Origin: Selenomonas sp. TAMA-11512
GTDB taxonomy: Bacteria > Bacillota > Negativicutes > Selenomonadales > Selenomonadaceae
Direction: 5' to 3'
Assembly: GCF_037076525.1 (NCBI RefSeq)
Contig: NZ_AP029018.1
Coordinates: 1,699,001 to 1,763,000, forward strand
DNA length: 64,000 bases
Shown here: one piece after another, positions 56,568-64,000 of the stretch
Numbering within the stretch: position 1 is the stretch's first letter
How the letters are laid out: every line of letters starts with the position of its first letter
Position numbers and translations under genes: made by a program
Notes under the pieces: model-generated
Told to the model about the DNA's origin: nothing
Seen by the model: the letters and a program-made list of their open reading frames with translations, nothing else
Databases searched by the model: none

Positions 56568-57704
56568 TCACCTGCTTCTTTCGCTGTGCTTGGCAGCGAT
56601 ACACCTTTCGATTTGTCGGATAATCGCCTCGGCTGCCGTTCCGCGGCTTGCCGCTTGCGATGCTGCTCTCATTTGATGCATCTTCGTTCCCTCGGTAAAG
56701 AGACTCACCACCGCCGCAGCGAGCTTCTCTCCCTCCTTGAGATACAGAGCCGTCCCCTGCTGCACGGCATAGCGGGCGTTCTCCTCCTCAGGTCCCGGAA
56801 TGGGCTCATGAAGTACGAGAGGCAACCCCCGTGTCCACGCTTCACTGATGGTCAGACCGCCGGGCTTCGTAATCAGCAGATCCGCTGCCGCCATCAGTCG
56901 GGGAACTTCTTCCGTGTATTCCCACACTTTAATGATGTGCTTCGATTGCTTCGCGGCCTCGCGTGCCATCGCGGCAAGCGGAGCATTCCTTCCGGCGGCA
57001 ACCAAAACCGTCAGCTGCTCCCCGGAGGCTTCCAGATCGGCAATGCCGCGCTCCATTCCGCCAAGCCCGAGCCCTCCTCCCATAAGAAGGATGACATGCG
57101 CATCGGCGGCAATCCCCAATTGTTCTCTCGCCTCTTCCTTCGACAGGGACGCAGGCGGAAGTACAGGGATACCCGTCGCGTAGACAGACGCATGAGCGCC
57201 TGCCAAAGATCGAAAGCCGTCCATCATCTTCTCCGTGGCGACAAAATAGGCATCCACCCCGGGATAAATCCATATCTCATGCATGGAGAAGTCCGTCAGT
57301 ACAACGGACAGGAAAAAGTCTCGGCCGTTCCTCTTCAGCCGGGATGCCGCAGCTTCCGGAAACGGATGCGTACAGATGACAACATCGGCATTGTGCAGCT
57401 TCAGCAGACGCTCCATGGAGGGTGCGGATGCCCGCGCGATGAGCTCGCGTATCATGCCGCCGCCTGCCTTTCCTCCCGAAAAGTCATAAAGCCTTTGATA
57501 GAGATCGGGGACAAAGCGCAGCATCTTCAGGTAGATTGCCTTTAAAAGCCATGTAATCGGAGCGATGTCCCTGGCGGTAAAGTCAACGACCGTCACCTTC
57601 GCCTCCGGCTCTCTTCGTGCAATCGCTGCCCGCAAAGCCTCCGCTGCCCGCAGGTGTCCGGAACCGATGGAGGCGGCCGCAATCAAATAGCTTCGAGCCG
57701 ACAT
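56568..57704 (-). CDS. MGDG-synthase-like (GT28) glycosyltransferase
   Basis: 378 residues with the N-terminal IAAASIGSGHLRAAEALRAA and a C-terminal LMAAADLLITKPGGLTISEA donor-binding block shared by MGDG synthases, UgtP and MurG. It probably transfers a sugar from a UDP donor to a lipid or lipid-linked acceptor in the membrane; sugar and acceptor cannot be told. ATG start with GGAGGT upstream and a promoter at 57765-57793. First gene of a unit with the zinc-ribbon protein. Confidence 0.88.
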   Translation of the reverse strand: MSARSYLIAAASIGSGHLRAAEALRAAIARREPEAKVTVVDFTARDIAPITWLLKAIYLKMLRFVPDLYQRLYDFSGGKAGGGMIRELIARASAPSMERLLKLHNADVVICTHPFPEAAASRLKRNGRDFFLSVVLTDFSMHEIWIYPGVDAYFVATEKMMDGFRSLAGAHASVYATGIPVLPPASLSKEEAREQLGIAADAHVILLMGGGLGLGGMERGIADLEASGEQLTVLVAAGRNAPLAAMAREAAKQSKHIIKVWEYTEEVPRLMAAADLLITKPGGLTISEAWTRGLPLVLHEPIPGPEEENARYAVQQGTALYLKEGEKLAAAVVSLFTEGTKMHQMRAASQAASRGTAAEAIIRQIERCIAAKHSERSR

Positions 57705-57764
57705 TAAGCTCTACCTCCACATCCTTCGTTCCCAAAAATGACAGCTGAACACAATACGGAAATA

Positions 57765-57793
57765 ATTTTAACATAAACAAATATTCCACGCAA
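57765..57793 (-). promoter_or_regulatory. promoter of the glycosyltransferase gene
   Basis: TTGCGT (57788-57793) and TAAAAT (57765-57770) on the minus strand with a 17-base spacer, about 60 bases before the start codon. Confidence 0.6.
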
Positions 57794-57827
57794 CCGATAA
57801 AAGTCCATGAAGTATTTATTGTATGTA

Positions 57828-57846
57828 GGAATCACGGATAAAATGA
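57828..57846. repeat. solo end of the TTAA miniature-element family (suspected)
   Basis: GGAATCACGGATAAAATGA differs at one of 19 positions from the start of the 30472 miniature element. It abuts the stop codon of the DUF445 gene. No TTAA and no second end are visible, so it is a remnant or chance match. Confidence 0.4.
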
Positions 57847-59136
57847 CTATCCGATCGCCTCCAGCAGCACGAAAAGCAATATTCCCAAACCGCCGCCGAC
57901 GAGACACCCGTTCATCCGGATCCACAGGAGATCCGTCTCGACCTTGTCATAGACGAGACGATTGAGCTCCTCATCCGTCATTTTTTCAAGGACATCGCGC
58001 ACGACCGTCCCGACCATTTCCTGCGCCGCGAGAAGGGAGCGCGCAGCCATGTCGTAGAGGAAACCGTCGATCTCCTTCTGCAGCTTCACATCGTTTTTGA
58101 GACCCGCGAGAAATCTCTCCACTTCGTCGGAAAGCACCGCTGCCAGCCCCTCGCGGAGCATGGGCACGGCGGCCAGCTGCTCCGGCACATGCTCCCTCAG
58201 CAGGTTCCGCTCCAGGGTGGTAAGAATCCGCTCCGTTGTCTCTTCCAAGGGCACCGCATCAAAGAGATTCGCGACAAATTCCTCAAGAAGCTTCTTTGTC
58301 GCCGGATCCTCCGCCAGCGTCTCGGCTTTTTGCCAGAAGAGGGACAGAAACGTCCGCTGCTTCTCGGAGCCGCGTATCGCCATATCATCCAGTGCGGCCA
58401 TGGTCTCTCGCTGTACGCCCAGGGCCATGTCGCCGAAGTTGACGACGTCCGTCGCATGACCGATGCCCAAAAGCAGCAGGCTCCAACGGTTCGTCACATG
58501 CGCCTTCGCATACGCATCCAAAAAAGCTTCCAGTCGTTGAGGAAACGCCTCGTCAGCCGCTTTCTTCCGCAAATACAATACCGCTTCCGTCAAAATCGCG
58601 GCGTCACGATCATCTTTTTGCAGCCACTTTGCGCACGCTGAAAAAATCTCCTTTCCTTCCTTCGCCAGGACGTCCCTGCGCCAGGCCGCGGCAAGCTCGG
58701 CTGCCGCCGTCTCCTTGTCAAGCTGACGCAGGAAATCCCGCGCGTATCGAAGGATGCCCCGTACGACGGAAGCCTTGACCGCAGGCCTCTCCAGCCATGT
58801 AAGCAGCAAGTCCAAAAGGCGGACATGCTGCAGCAGTGCCAAGAGCTTCCGCTTCGACAAAAACTCCGTCTGCACGAGTGTGACCGATGCTTCGATAAAG
58901 GAACGCCGCCTCCTTGGAAGAATTGCCGTGTGATAGCTGAACCCCAGCGGCTTTTCAAAGAGCGCCGTCACGGCAAACCAATCCGCGATACCGCCTACCG
59001 TTGCCGCCTCTGTTGCGGCGAGCAGGAGCCGCGTCCAAAAACACGGCCAGAAAAGCGATAGAGACAACGCTGCCAAGAAGCTCAAGAAGGAGATAATCAA
59101 CGCTTTATCCGCTCGATTCATGCGATTCCACAGCAT
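57847..59136 (-). CDS. DUF445 family protein (first copy)
   Basis: 429 residues with N-terminal membrane helices (about 12-45, with GGIADWFAVTALFEKPLGFS, the family hallmark) and a C-terminal hydrophobic helix (NGCLVGGGLGILLFVLLEAI); in between are long amphipathic helices. Family function is unknown; members sit at the membrane with a large cytoplasmic domain. ATG overlaps the end of the upstream copy by one base. The paralogue next door shares the same layout. Confidence 0.85.
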   Translation of the reverse strand: MLWNRMNRADKALIISFLSFLAALSLSLFWPCFWTRLLLAATEAATVGGIADWFAVTALFEKPLGFSYHTAILPRRRRSFIEASVTLVQTEFLSKRKLLALLQHVRLLDLLLTWLERPAVKASVVRGILRYARDFLRQLDKETAAAELAAAWRRDVLAKEGKEIFSACAKWLQKDDRDAAILTEAVLYLRKKAADEAFPQRLEAFLDAYAKAHVTNRWSLLLLGIGHATDVVNFGDMALGVQRETMAALDDMAIRGSEKQRTFLSLFWQKAETLAEDPATKKLLEEFVANLFDAVPLEETTERILTTLERNLLREHVPEQLAAVPMLREGLAAVLSDEVERFLAGLKNDVKLQKEIDGFLYDMAARSLLAAQEMVGTVVRDVLEKMTDEELNRLVYDKVETDLLWIRMNGCLVGGGLGILLFVLLEAIG

Positions 59137-60377
59137 CAGGCGCCGACCACCTTTCCCGCAATATATGTCAGAAGAAACAATCCCACCCCGGCAGCGGCCC
59201 CGACAATCGCACCGTTGATGCGGATCATCTGCAGATCATCTGCCACGCGCGTTTCCACAAAATCAAGGAGCGCATCGTCCGAGAACGCCTCCAAGCGCCC
59301 CGCGATCATCTCTCGAATCAAATCGTGGTGCTCGGCGAACTCACGCGCCAAGATTCGCTTGACGGACGCATCCGCTGCCTGCTGTCTCGCCGGCTCCGCC
59401 AGAAAACGATCGATCTCCGCATCAAAATACTGCTCCAGAGGAGCTGCCCAGAAGGGATTCTCTCCTTCCATGTGACGCGTGAGCCAGCGCTCAATCGGCG
59501 TGACGATGTCCGCGGTCTCCATGCGCGACTCCTTCCAGCCGGAAAGGACCTCCAAGAGCAGCGCATCCTGCTCCGCTTCCGATGCGAAGCGGGCCATCGC
59601 CTCCTCCAGCGTATGATAGAGCTCTCCCTTCCCTTCCGATGCCTGCTCCAAAGCATAGTCAAGGCGCGTCAGGAGAAGCATCAGGATGGCGTCATCATCC
59701 AGCTCCATCATGGAGAGCACGAGAGAGCGCCCCGTTCCGCCCTCCTCATAGGCGACGCGGAGATTATGCACATGCGCGAGAAGCATCTCCAAGACAGGCG
59801 GCTCGCGAATCGATTCCCGCAAGACTTCGATGAGCTTCGGAAGGACCTCCTTGCCTATCCCGCCTCTTTCGATATTTGCCAGCGCCCTTACCAAGAGCCG
59901 CTCGATCGGAAAGGATTTCAATCCCTCCCGCAGTACAGGAGCAATTGCACGTGCCGTCTCCCCTTTATCCATACTCGCCGCTGCGCGAAACGCGGCGGCG
60001 ATCACCACCCGTTTGAGCTTCTCTCTGCCGCCGCGCACGGAGAGATATGCCTTGAGCATGCCTGACAGATCATGTCGCACCACGACCGACATGACGTTGT
60101 CGACACTCAGCAAATCCTCGGCGATATAGTCGGTCAGCGCCTTTAAGATGCGCGGGCGATGACGTCTGAGGATATCCGTACGCCAGCCGATGCCGAGCGG
60201 TTTTTTGAAGATTGCCGTCACGGCAAACCAGTCTGCGAGACCTCCTACCGTTGCGGCCAAAGCGCCGGAGGACAGGAGCATCCAGAAAAAGCCGTTTTCT
60301 CTCTGCGGATAGGCAATGAGCAGCAGCAATACACTGTATACGAGGGCCAGTGTCGCCTTATATCGAGTCCTTTGCAT
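59136..60377 (-). CDS. DUF445 family protein (second copy)
   Basis: 413 residues with the same layout as the neighbouring copy: GGLADWFAVTAIFKKPLGIG near residues 44-63, a long helical middle and a C-terminal hydrophobic INGAIVGAAAGVGLFLLTYI. Divergence between the two is high, so the tandem duplication is old or the two act as a pair. ATG start; promoter not identified in the 70 bases before a miniature-element end at 60445. Confidence 0.85.
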   Translation of the reverse strand: MQRTRYKATLALVYSVLLLLIAYPQRENGFFWMLLSSGALAATVGGLADWFAVTAIFKKPLGIGWRTDILRRHRPRILKALTDYIAEDLLSVDNVMSVVVRHDLSGMLKAYLSVRGGREKLKRVVIAAAFRAAASMDKGETARAIAPVLREGLKSFPIERLLVRALANIERGGIGKEVLPKLIEVLRESIREPPVLEMLLAHVHNLRVAYEEGGTGRSLVLSMMELDDDAILMLLLTRLDYALEQASEGKGELYHTLEEAMARFASEAEQDALLLEVLSGWKESRMETADIVTPIERWLTRHMEGENPFWAAPLEQYFDAEIDRFLAEPARQQAADASVKRILAREFAEHHDLIREMIAGRLEAFSDDALLDFVETRVADDLQMIRINGAIVGAAAGVGLFLLTYIAGKVVGA

Positions 60378-60444
60378 TCCGATCCCCCTTCTTTCCCCAT
60401 CATCATATCACATTTTACGCGACATTGCTTATAGTGATTCTCAA

Positions 60445-60616
60445 TTAAGGAAACGCTGATAAAATAAAGTCTGGCAGATTGGCACAGATTTTTCGTCCTT
60501 TCCCTTCTTTCCCCGTCCCGCCTTGACACATTATGGTATAATGATTTGTCTGTATTTTTTTGCATATCTTCTATATCTATATCGTTTTGTAATAGGGAGG
60601 CTTTATCCGCGTTTCC
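60445..60616. mobile_element. degenerate TTAA-type miniature element upstream of the symporter
   Basis: TTAA (60445-60448) followed by GGAAACGCTGATAAA; roughly the first 55 bases match the element at 30472 closely. The far end, TTTATCCGCGTTTCC at 60602-60616, matches the expected inverted end at 13 of 15 positions, though the outer TTAA is lost. Size (about 168 bases) agrees with the other copy. It contains the promoter of the symporter gene. Confidence 0.65.
60537..60542 (+). promoter_or_regulatory. extended -10 element of the symporter gene
   Basis: TATAAT preceded by TGG gives an extended -10. TTGACA upstream is only 8 bases away, so it cannot be its -35. The site lies inside the miniature element, about 90 bases before the start codon. 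Confidence 0.5.
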
Positions 60617-60632
60617 CTTGAAAGGAGCTTGT

Positions 60633-62054
60633 ATGGAATTTATTCACGGGATTGTCAATTCCATCAACAATGTTCTCTGGTCATATGTCCTTATCGTCAT
60701 TCTCATCGGCCTCGGTCTCTGGTTCACCGTCAGTACGAACTTCGTACAGGTGCGTATGCTGCCCGAGATGCTGCGCGTCCTGACAACGGGCACTTCCACG
60801 AAGCCGAAGAGCAAGGAAGTCTCCACCTTCCAGGCATTCTGCATCTCCGCCGCATCACGCGTCGGCGTCGGCAACATCGCCGGTGTCGCCATTGCCATCG
60901 CCCTCGGCGGCCCCGGAGCCGTCTTCTGGATGTGGGTGATCGCTCTCATCGGCGCGGCGACGGGCTTCATCGAGAGCACGCTCGCGCAGATCTACAAGAT
61001 CCCGAAGGCGGACGGACTCTTCCACGGCGGCCCCGCGTACTACATCGAGAACGGTCTCGGGCAGCCAAAGGTCGCCCGGCTCTTTGCCGTTCTGCTTACC
61101 GTCACCTTCGGACTCATTTACAACTCCGTGCAGGCAAATACGATTGCCGATGCCTTCCACAACTCCTTCGCCATTCCGCAGGAAACGACCGGCCTTGTTC
61201 TGGCTCTCGCCGTCGGCATCATCATCTTCGGCGGCGTCAACCGCGTGGCTTCGATTGCCGGTTACCTTCTTCCTTTCATGGCAGGCCTCTACCTCTTCAT
61301 CGCCCTTGCGGTCATCCTGCTTCATATCGACCGTGTCCCTGCCATGTTTGCACTCATCTTCCACGATGCCTTCCAGCCGCAGGCAGCCGTCAGCGGCGGT
61401 CTCATCGCCGTCATCCTGACAGGAGTCAAGCGCGGCCTCTTCTCCAATGAGGCCGGTGAAGGCAGCGTGCCGAACGCGGCCGCAACCGCCGCGACCTCGC
61501 ATCCCGTCAAGCAGGGTCTCGTCCAGTCCTTCGGCGTCTTTGTCGATACATGGCTCGTCTGTTCCGCGACCGCCTTCATCATCCTGCTCTCGGGGCAGTA
61601 CACCGTCGGCGGCGAGCTCACGGGTGTCAAACTCGCGCAAGCTTCACTCGCCGCCAACTTCGGCGACATTGCCTCGACGCTCCTCGCCTTCCTCATCTTC
61701 CTCTTTGCCTTCAGCTCTCTGATTTCCAACTACACCTACGGGGAAATCAACCAATCGCACTTCGGCTCCCATCCGAAACTCGCTATTGTCATCTATCGCC
61801 TCTGTGTTGTCGGCATGGTTTTCTTCGGCTGCATTGCCAAGCTTTCCTTCGTTTGGGATATGGCAGATCTCTTCATGGGCTTTCTCTGCATGACGAACCT
61901 CTACGCGATCAGCCGTCTGGCAAAGTACGCGATTGCCGCTCTCGGCGATTACCTCGGTCAGAAGGCGGCCGGCATAAAAGAGCCCGAATTTGACCCGAAT
62001 ATTCTGCCCGATGAACACAGCATCTACGCTTGGCAAAAGGAAAATAAGCTTTGA
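60633..62054 (+). CDS. sodium:alanine/glycine symporter (AGCS family)
   Basis: 473 residues, eleven or so membrane helices. ATG 60633 follows a GAAAGGAG site and gives MEFIHGIVNSINNVLWSYVL; an earlier in-frame start would fall inside the miniature element. Family marks: SAASRVGVGNIAGVAIAIAL, FLIFLFAFSSLISNYTYGE and GLFSNEAGEGSVPNAAATAA. Imports alanine or glycine with sodium. It stands alone between the DUF445 genes and a terminator. Confidence 0.92.
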   Translation: MEFIHGIVNSINNVLWSYVLIVILIGLGLWFTVSTNFVQVRMLPEMLRVLTTGTSTKPKSKEVSTFQAFCISAASRVGVGNIAGVAIAIALGGPGAVFWMWVIALIGAATGFIESTLAQIYKIPKADGLFHGGPAYYIENGLGQPKVARLFAVLLTVTFGLIYNSVQANTIADAFHNSFAIPQETTGLVLALAVGIIIFGGVNRVASIAGYLLPFMAGLYLFIALAVILLHIDRVPAMFALIFHDAFQPQAAVSGGLIAVILTGVKRGLFSNEAGEGSVPNAAATAATSHPVKQGLVQSFGVFVDTWLVCSATAFIILLSGQYTVGGELTGVKLAQASLAANFGDIASTLLAFLIFLFAFSSLISNYTYGEINQSHFGSHPKLAIVIYRLCVVGMVFFGCIAKLSFVWDMADLFMGFLCMTNLYAISRLAKYAIAALGDYLGQKAAGIKEPEFDPNILPDEHSIYAWQKENKL

Positions 62055-62066
62055 TTTTTGCCGCAT

Positions 62067-62105
62067 CCCTACCCGAAATTCGCTTTTCGGGTAGGGTCTT
62101 TTTTT
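62067..62105 (+). terminator. terminator of the symporter gene
   Basis: Stem CCCTACCCGAA/TTCGGGTAGGG followed by TCTTTTTTT; canonical intrinsic terminator 12 bases after the stop codon. Confidence 0.9.
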
Positions 62106-62160
62106 ATTTTCGTGCTATACTCAAAGGAGTAATGTGTATTTAGAAAGGACGTGACTATGC

Positions 62161-63795
62161 ATGATTCCATCCGCAGCAACCATGTGGCATAGGGGACGCA
62201 TCCTCTTCCTCACGCTTCTCTTTACCGTCACCCTGCCGATCCTTGCCTTTGCCGCCGAGCATGATATCATCATCCTCCACACGAACGATATTCACTGCGG
62301 CGTCAACGACAACCTCGCCTTCGCGGGTCTGGCGGAACTCAAGAAAATGGCACAGAAAGAGACTCCGAACGTCCTTCTGGTTGACGCCGGCGATGCCATC
62401 CAAGGGGCGCCGATAGGCAAGCTGTCCGACGGTGAGTCCATTGTGGCCATCATGAACGCCATCGGCTATGACTTCGCCGCTCCCGGCAATCACGAGTTCG
62501 ACTATGGCATGAAGCAGTTCCTCAATCTCGTCCCTCTGATGAACTACGGTCCGTACAGCGCAAACATTGTGGATCTGCGGACAGGAAAACTCCTGCTCCC
62601 TCCCTACAAGATCATACAGGTCGAGGACAAGAAAATTGCTTTCGTAGGAGCCACCACACCGGAGTCTCTCAACAGCTCCTCTCCTACACACTTCCAGGAT
62701 GACAAAGGCAACTTCATCTACGGTTTCTCCGAAGATGAAACGGGTGAAGCCCTCTATAAGGCTATACAGAAGTATGTCGACGAAGCGCGTGCTAAGGGCG
62801 CGGACTACGTCTTCCTCGTCTCGCACCTCGGTGTCAACGGCGCGACGCCGCGTTGGTCAAGCCCTGTTGTCGCAGCGAAGACCCGCGGCATCACAGGCAT
62901 CATCGACGGACACTCCCACGAGCAGTTTGAAAACTGGCATCTGCTGAACAAAGACGGCATGGAGACCTTTATTGCGCAGACCGGCACAAAGCTCCAAACC
63001 GTCGGCAAGATTGTCATCAAGCCCGACGGCACGATTACGCATGAGCTCATTCGCGATGTCGATCGCAAAGATCCGCAAATCAAGAGCCTCGTCAACAAAG
63101 AACTCGGCACCTACGCCGCCATGCTTGAAAAAGTCGTCGCCAAAAGCACCGTCACACTCTATTCCGATGACCCTGTGAAAGGCGAGCGCATTGTCCGCCA
63201 GAGAGAGTGCTCCCTGGCCGACTTCATGGCAGACGCTTTCCGTGCCGTGCTCAACACTGATGCCGCTGTCATCAACGGCGGCGCTGTGCGAAAGAACCTG
63301 CCCCCGGGCAATATCAGCTACAATTCCCTGATCGAAGCCTTCCCCTTTGAAAATATGTGCGTTGTCATCGAGACCTCGGGGCAGTCCATTCTCGACGCTC
63401 TGGAGCTAGGCGCCTCCAAATACCCGGAGGAAAACGGCGGACTTCTGCAGGTCTCCGGTATCCGCTATACCATCGACGCGACCATTCCTTCATCCGTCGT
63501 CACGGATGAGAAGGGACGCTTTGTTTCCGTCAGCGGCGCCTATCGCGTCAAAGATGTCACCATTGACGGCAAGCCTCTCGATGTCAAGAAGACGTATACC
63601 CTCGGCGGCTCTACCTACATCCTAAAAGAGGGCGGCAACGGCATGACCATGTTCCACGGAGCGAAGCTGCTGCAGGATGGTGAGATCTCCGACGTCGAGG
63701 CCGGTATCAAGTATGTCGAGGACCATCTCAACGGAGAGATTGGCGACACCTACAAGAATCCATACGGCGATGGCCGCATTACAATCAAAGAGTAA
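62161..63795 (+). CDS. secreted 5'-nucleotidase/2',3'-cyclic phosphodiesterase-like protein
   Basis: 544 residues with an N-terminal signal sequence (hydrophobic core about 13-30, cleavage near residue 31-32 after LAFA). Metallophosphatase motifs are intact: D43/H45 in HTNDIHCG, D75-D78 in VDAGDAIQG, N110-H111 in APGNHEFDYG and H251/H253 in DGHSHEQF; the C-terminal 5'-nucleotidase domain has NGGAVRKNLPPGNISYNSLI. Likely hydrolyses nucleotides outside the cytoplasmic membrane. ATG 62161 follows an AAAGGA site at a rather long distance. Confidence 0.9.
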   Translation: MIPSAATMWHRGRILFLTLLFTVTLPILAFAAEHDIIILHTNDIHCGVNDNLAFAGLAELKKMAQKETPNVLLVDAGDAIQGAPIGKLSDGESIVAIMNAIGYDFAAPGNHEFDYGMKQFLNLVPLMNYGPYSANIVDLRTGKLLLPPYKIIQVEDKKIAFVGATTPESLNSSSPTHFQDDKGNFIYGFSEDETGEALYKAIQKYVDEARAKGADYVFLVSHLGVNGATPRWSSPVVAAKTRGITGIIDGHSHEQFENWHLLNKDGMETFIAQTGTKLQTVGKIVIKPDGTITHELIRDVDRKDPQIKSLVNKELGTYAAMLEKVVAKSTVTLYSDDPVKGERIVRQRECSLADFMADAFRAVLNTDAAVINGGAVRKNLPPGNISYNSLIEAFPFENMCVVIETSGQSILDALELGASKYPEENGGLLQVSGIRYTIDATIPSSVVTDEKGRFVSVSGAYRVKDVTIDGKPLDVKKTYTLGGSTYILKEGGNGMTMFHGAKLLQDGEISDVEAGIKYVEDHLNGEIGDTYKNPYGDGRITIKE

Positions 63796-63805
63796 GGAGC
63801 TGAAC

Positions 63806-63892
63806 CCGTGAAGCGCGCATCGTCCTCACGATCGACGGCGACCGCTTCTGGGATATGCTCAATGAAAAGACCTACTGGCCCGATACGAAGTA
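63806..63892 (+). pseudogene. short coding-like remnant after the nucleotidase
   Basis: One frame reads REARIVLTIDGDRFWDMLNE and ends in YWPDTK before a TAG at about 63890. Composition resembles a real protein C-terminus, but there is no start codon and a stop lies just upstream, so it is probably the tail of a lost gene. No family recognised. Confidence 0.3.
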
Positions 63893-63908
63893 GCTGCGCG
63901 GTATCGCC

Positions 63909-63953
63909 GCACAATAATACCCCCCCGGTTGAACCGAGGGGGTATTATTGTGC
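63909..63953. terminator. strong symmetrical hairpin near the window end
   Basis: Perfect 16-base stem GCACAATAATACCCCC/GGGGGTATTATTGTGC with an internal CGGTT/ACCG pair. No long T-run follows on the plus strand. It probably ends transcription of the nucleotidase gene, possibly from both sides. Confidence 0.6.
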
Positions 63954-63991
63954 CTGTATGAAAATGAATCGGCTGCCGTCCGCCCGTACTT

Positions 63992-64000
63992 TTAAGGAAG
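63992..64000. repeat. possible start of another TTAA miniature element
   Basis: The window closes with TTAAGGAAG, the first nine bases of the TTAA-GGAANCRCTGATAAA end seen at 30468 and 60445. Too short to be sure. Confidence 0.25.

Noticed and set aside
60523-60542. TTGACA with TATAAT as a standard promoter of the symporter
   Set aside because: The boxes are only 8 bases apart; TATAAT works better as an extended -10.

Overview
The window looks like a chromosome segment of a member of the Negativicutes, probably in or near Selenomonas/Mitsuokella/Centipeda. That assignment is an inference. It rests on a Firmicute-type str/S10/spc ribosomal cluster, a paired NirJ1/NirJ2 radical SAM module, short-form HisG with HisZ, an F-type ATP synthase operon with AtpI and AtpZ-like proteins, and tandem DUF445 proteins. 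No rRNA, tRNA or CRISPR array was seen.

Positions 1-15505 (all minus strand) carry, in transcription order, an L7Ae-like protein, rpsL, rpsG, fusA, tuf, then rpsJ through rplO, secY and the start of adk. A strong promoter at 15552-15580 drives the L7Ae-rpsL end. Many of these genes start with TTG or GTG, and a hairpin-rich 170-base insertion separates rplB from rpsS. A second EF-G-like gene (15794-17866) sits upstream. Positions 17980-27330 hold a full histidine operon (yerC-like regulator, hisZ, an HD-domain gene, hisG, D, C, B, H, A, F, IE) ending with a SagB-type nitroreductase. lexA diverges from it, followed by ald.

Positions 29415-36927 are an accessory island whose genes look richer in A+T than the flanks. 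It is bounded by a broken ISL3-family element on one side and an IS5-family remnant on the other. Between them lies a five-gene minus-strand operon: a RuBisCO-like protein, an amidohydrolase, a PEP-hydrolase-like TIM barrel, a UPF0261/Tm-1-like protein and a metallo-beta-lactamase-fold hydrolase. The middle pair corresponds to the two halves of plant Tm-1 protein. No pathway known to me fits the set, and it is the best candidate for an undescribed system. A sigma-A promoter overlapped by a perfect 11-base palindrome lies just outside the IS5 remnant and appears to have been separated from the operon by the IS insertion.

Positions 37041-44598 carry a VOC protein, alr, a YkvI-like transporter, nirJ2, nirJ1, a TetR regulator and an AlbA_2/winged-helix protein. 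Positions 44696-52323 hold the ATP synthase operon and accessory genes. Then come wecB, tilS, an S1-domain protein, a DivIC/FtsB-like protein, a double zinc-ribbon protein, an MGDG-synthase-like glycosyltransferase and two DUF445 proteins (all minus). On the plus strand an AGCS symporter and a secreted 5'-nucleotidase-like protein finish the window.

A family of small elements with ends TTAA-GGAANCRCTGATAAA recurs. One copy sits inside the ISL3 transposase gene with an exact TTAA duplication, one carries the promoter region of the symporter, one end belongs to the IS5 remnant, and two further solo ends are suspected.
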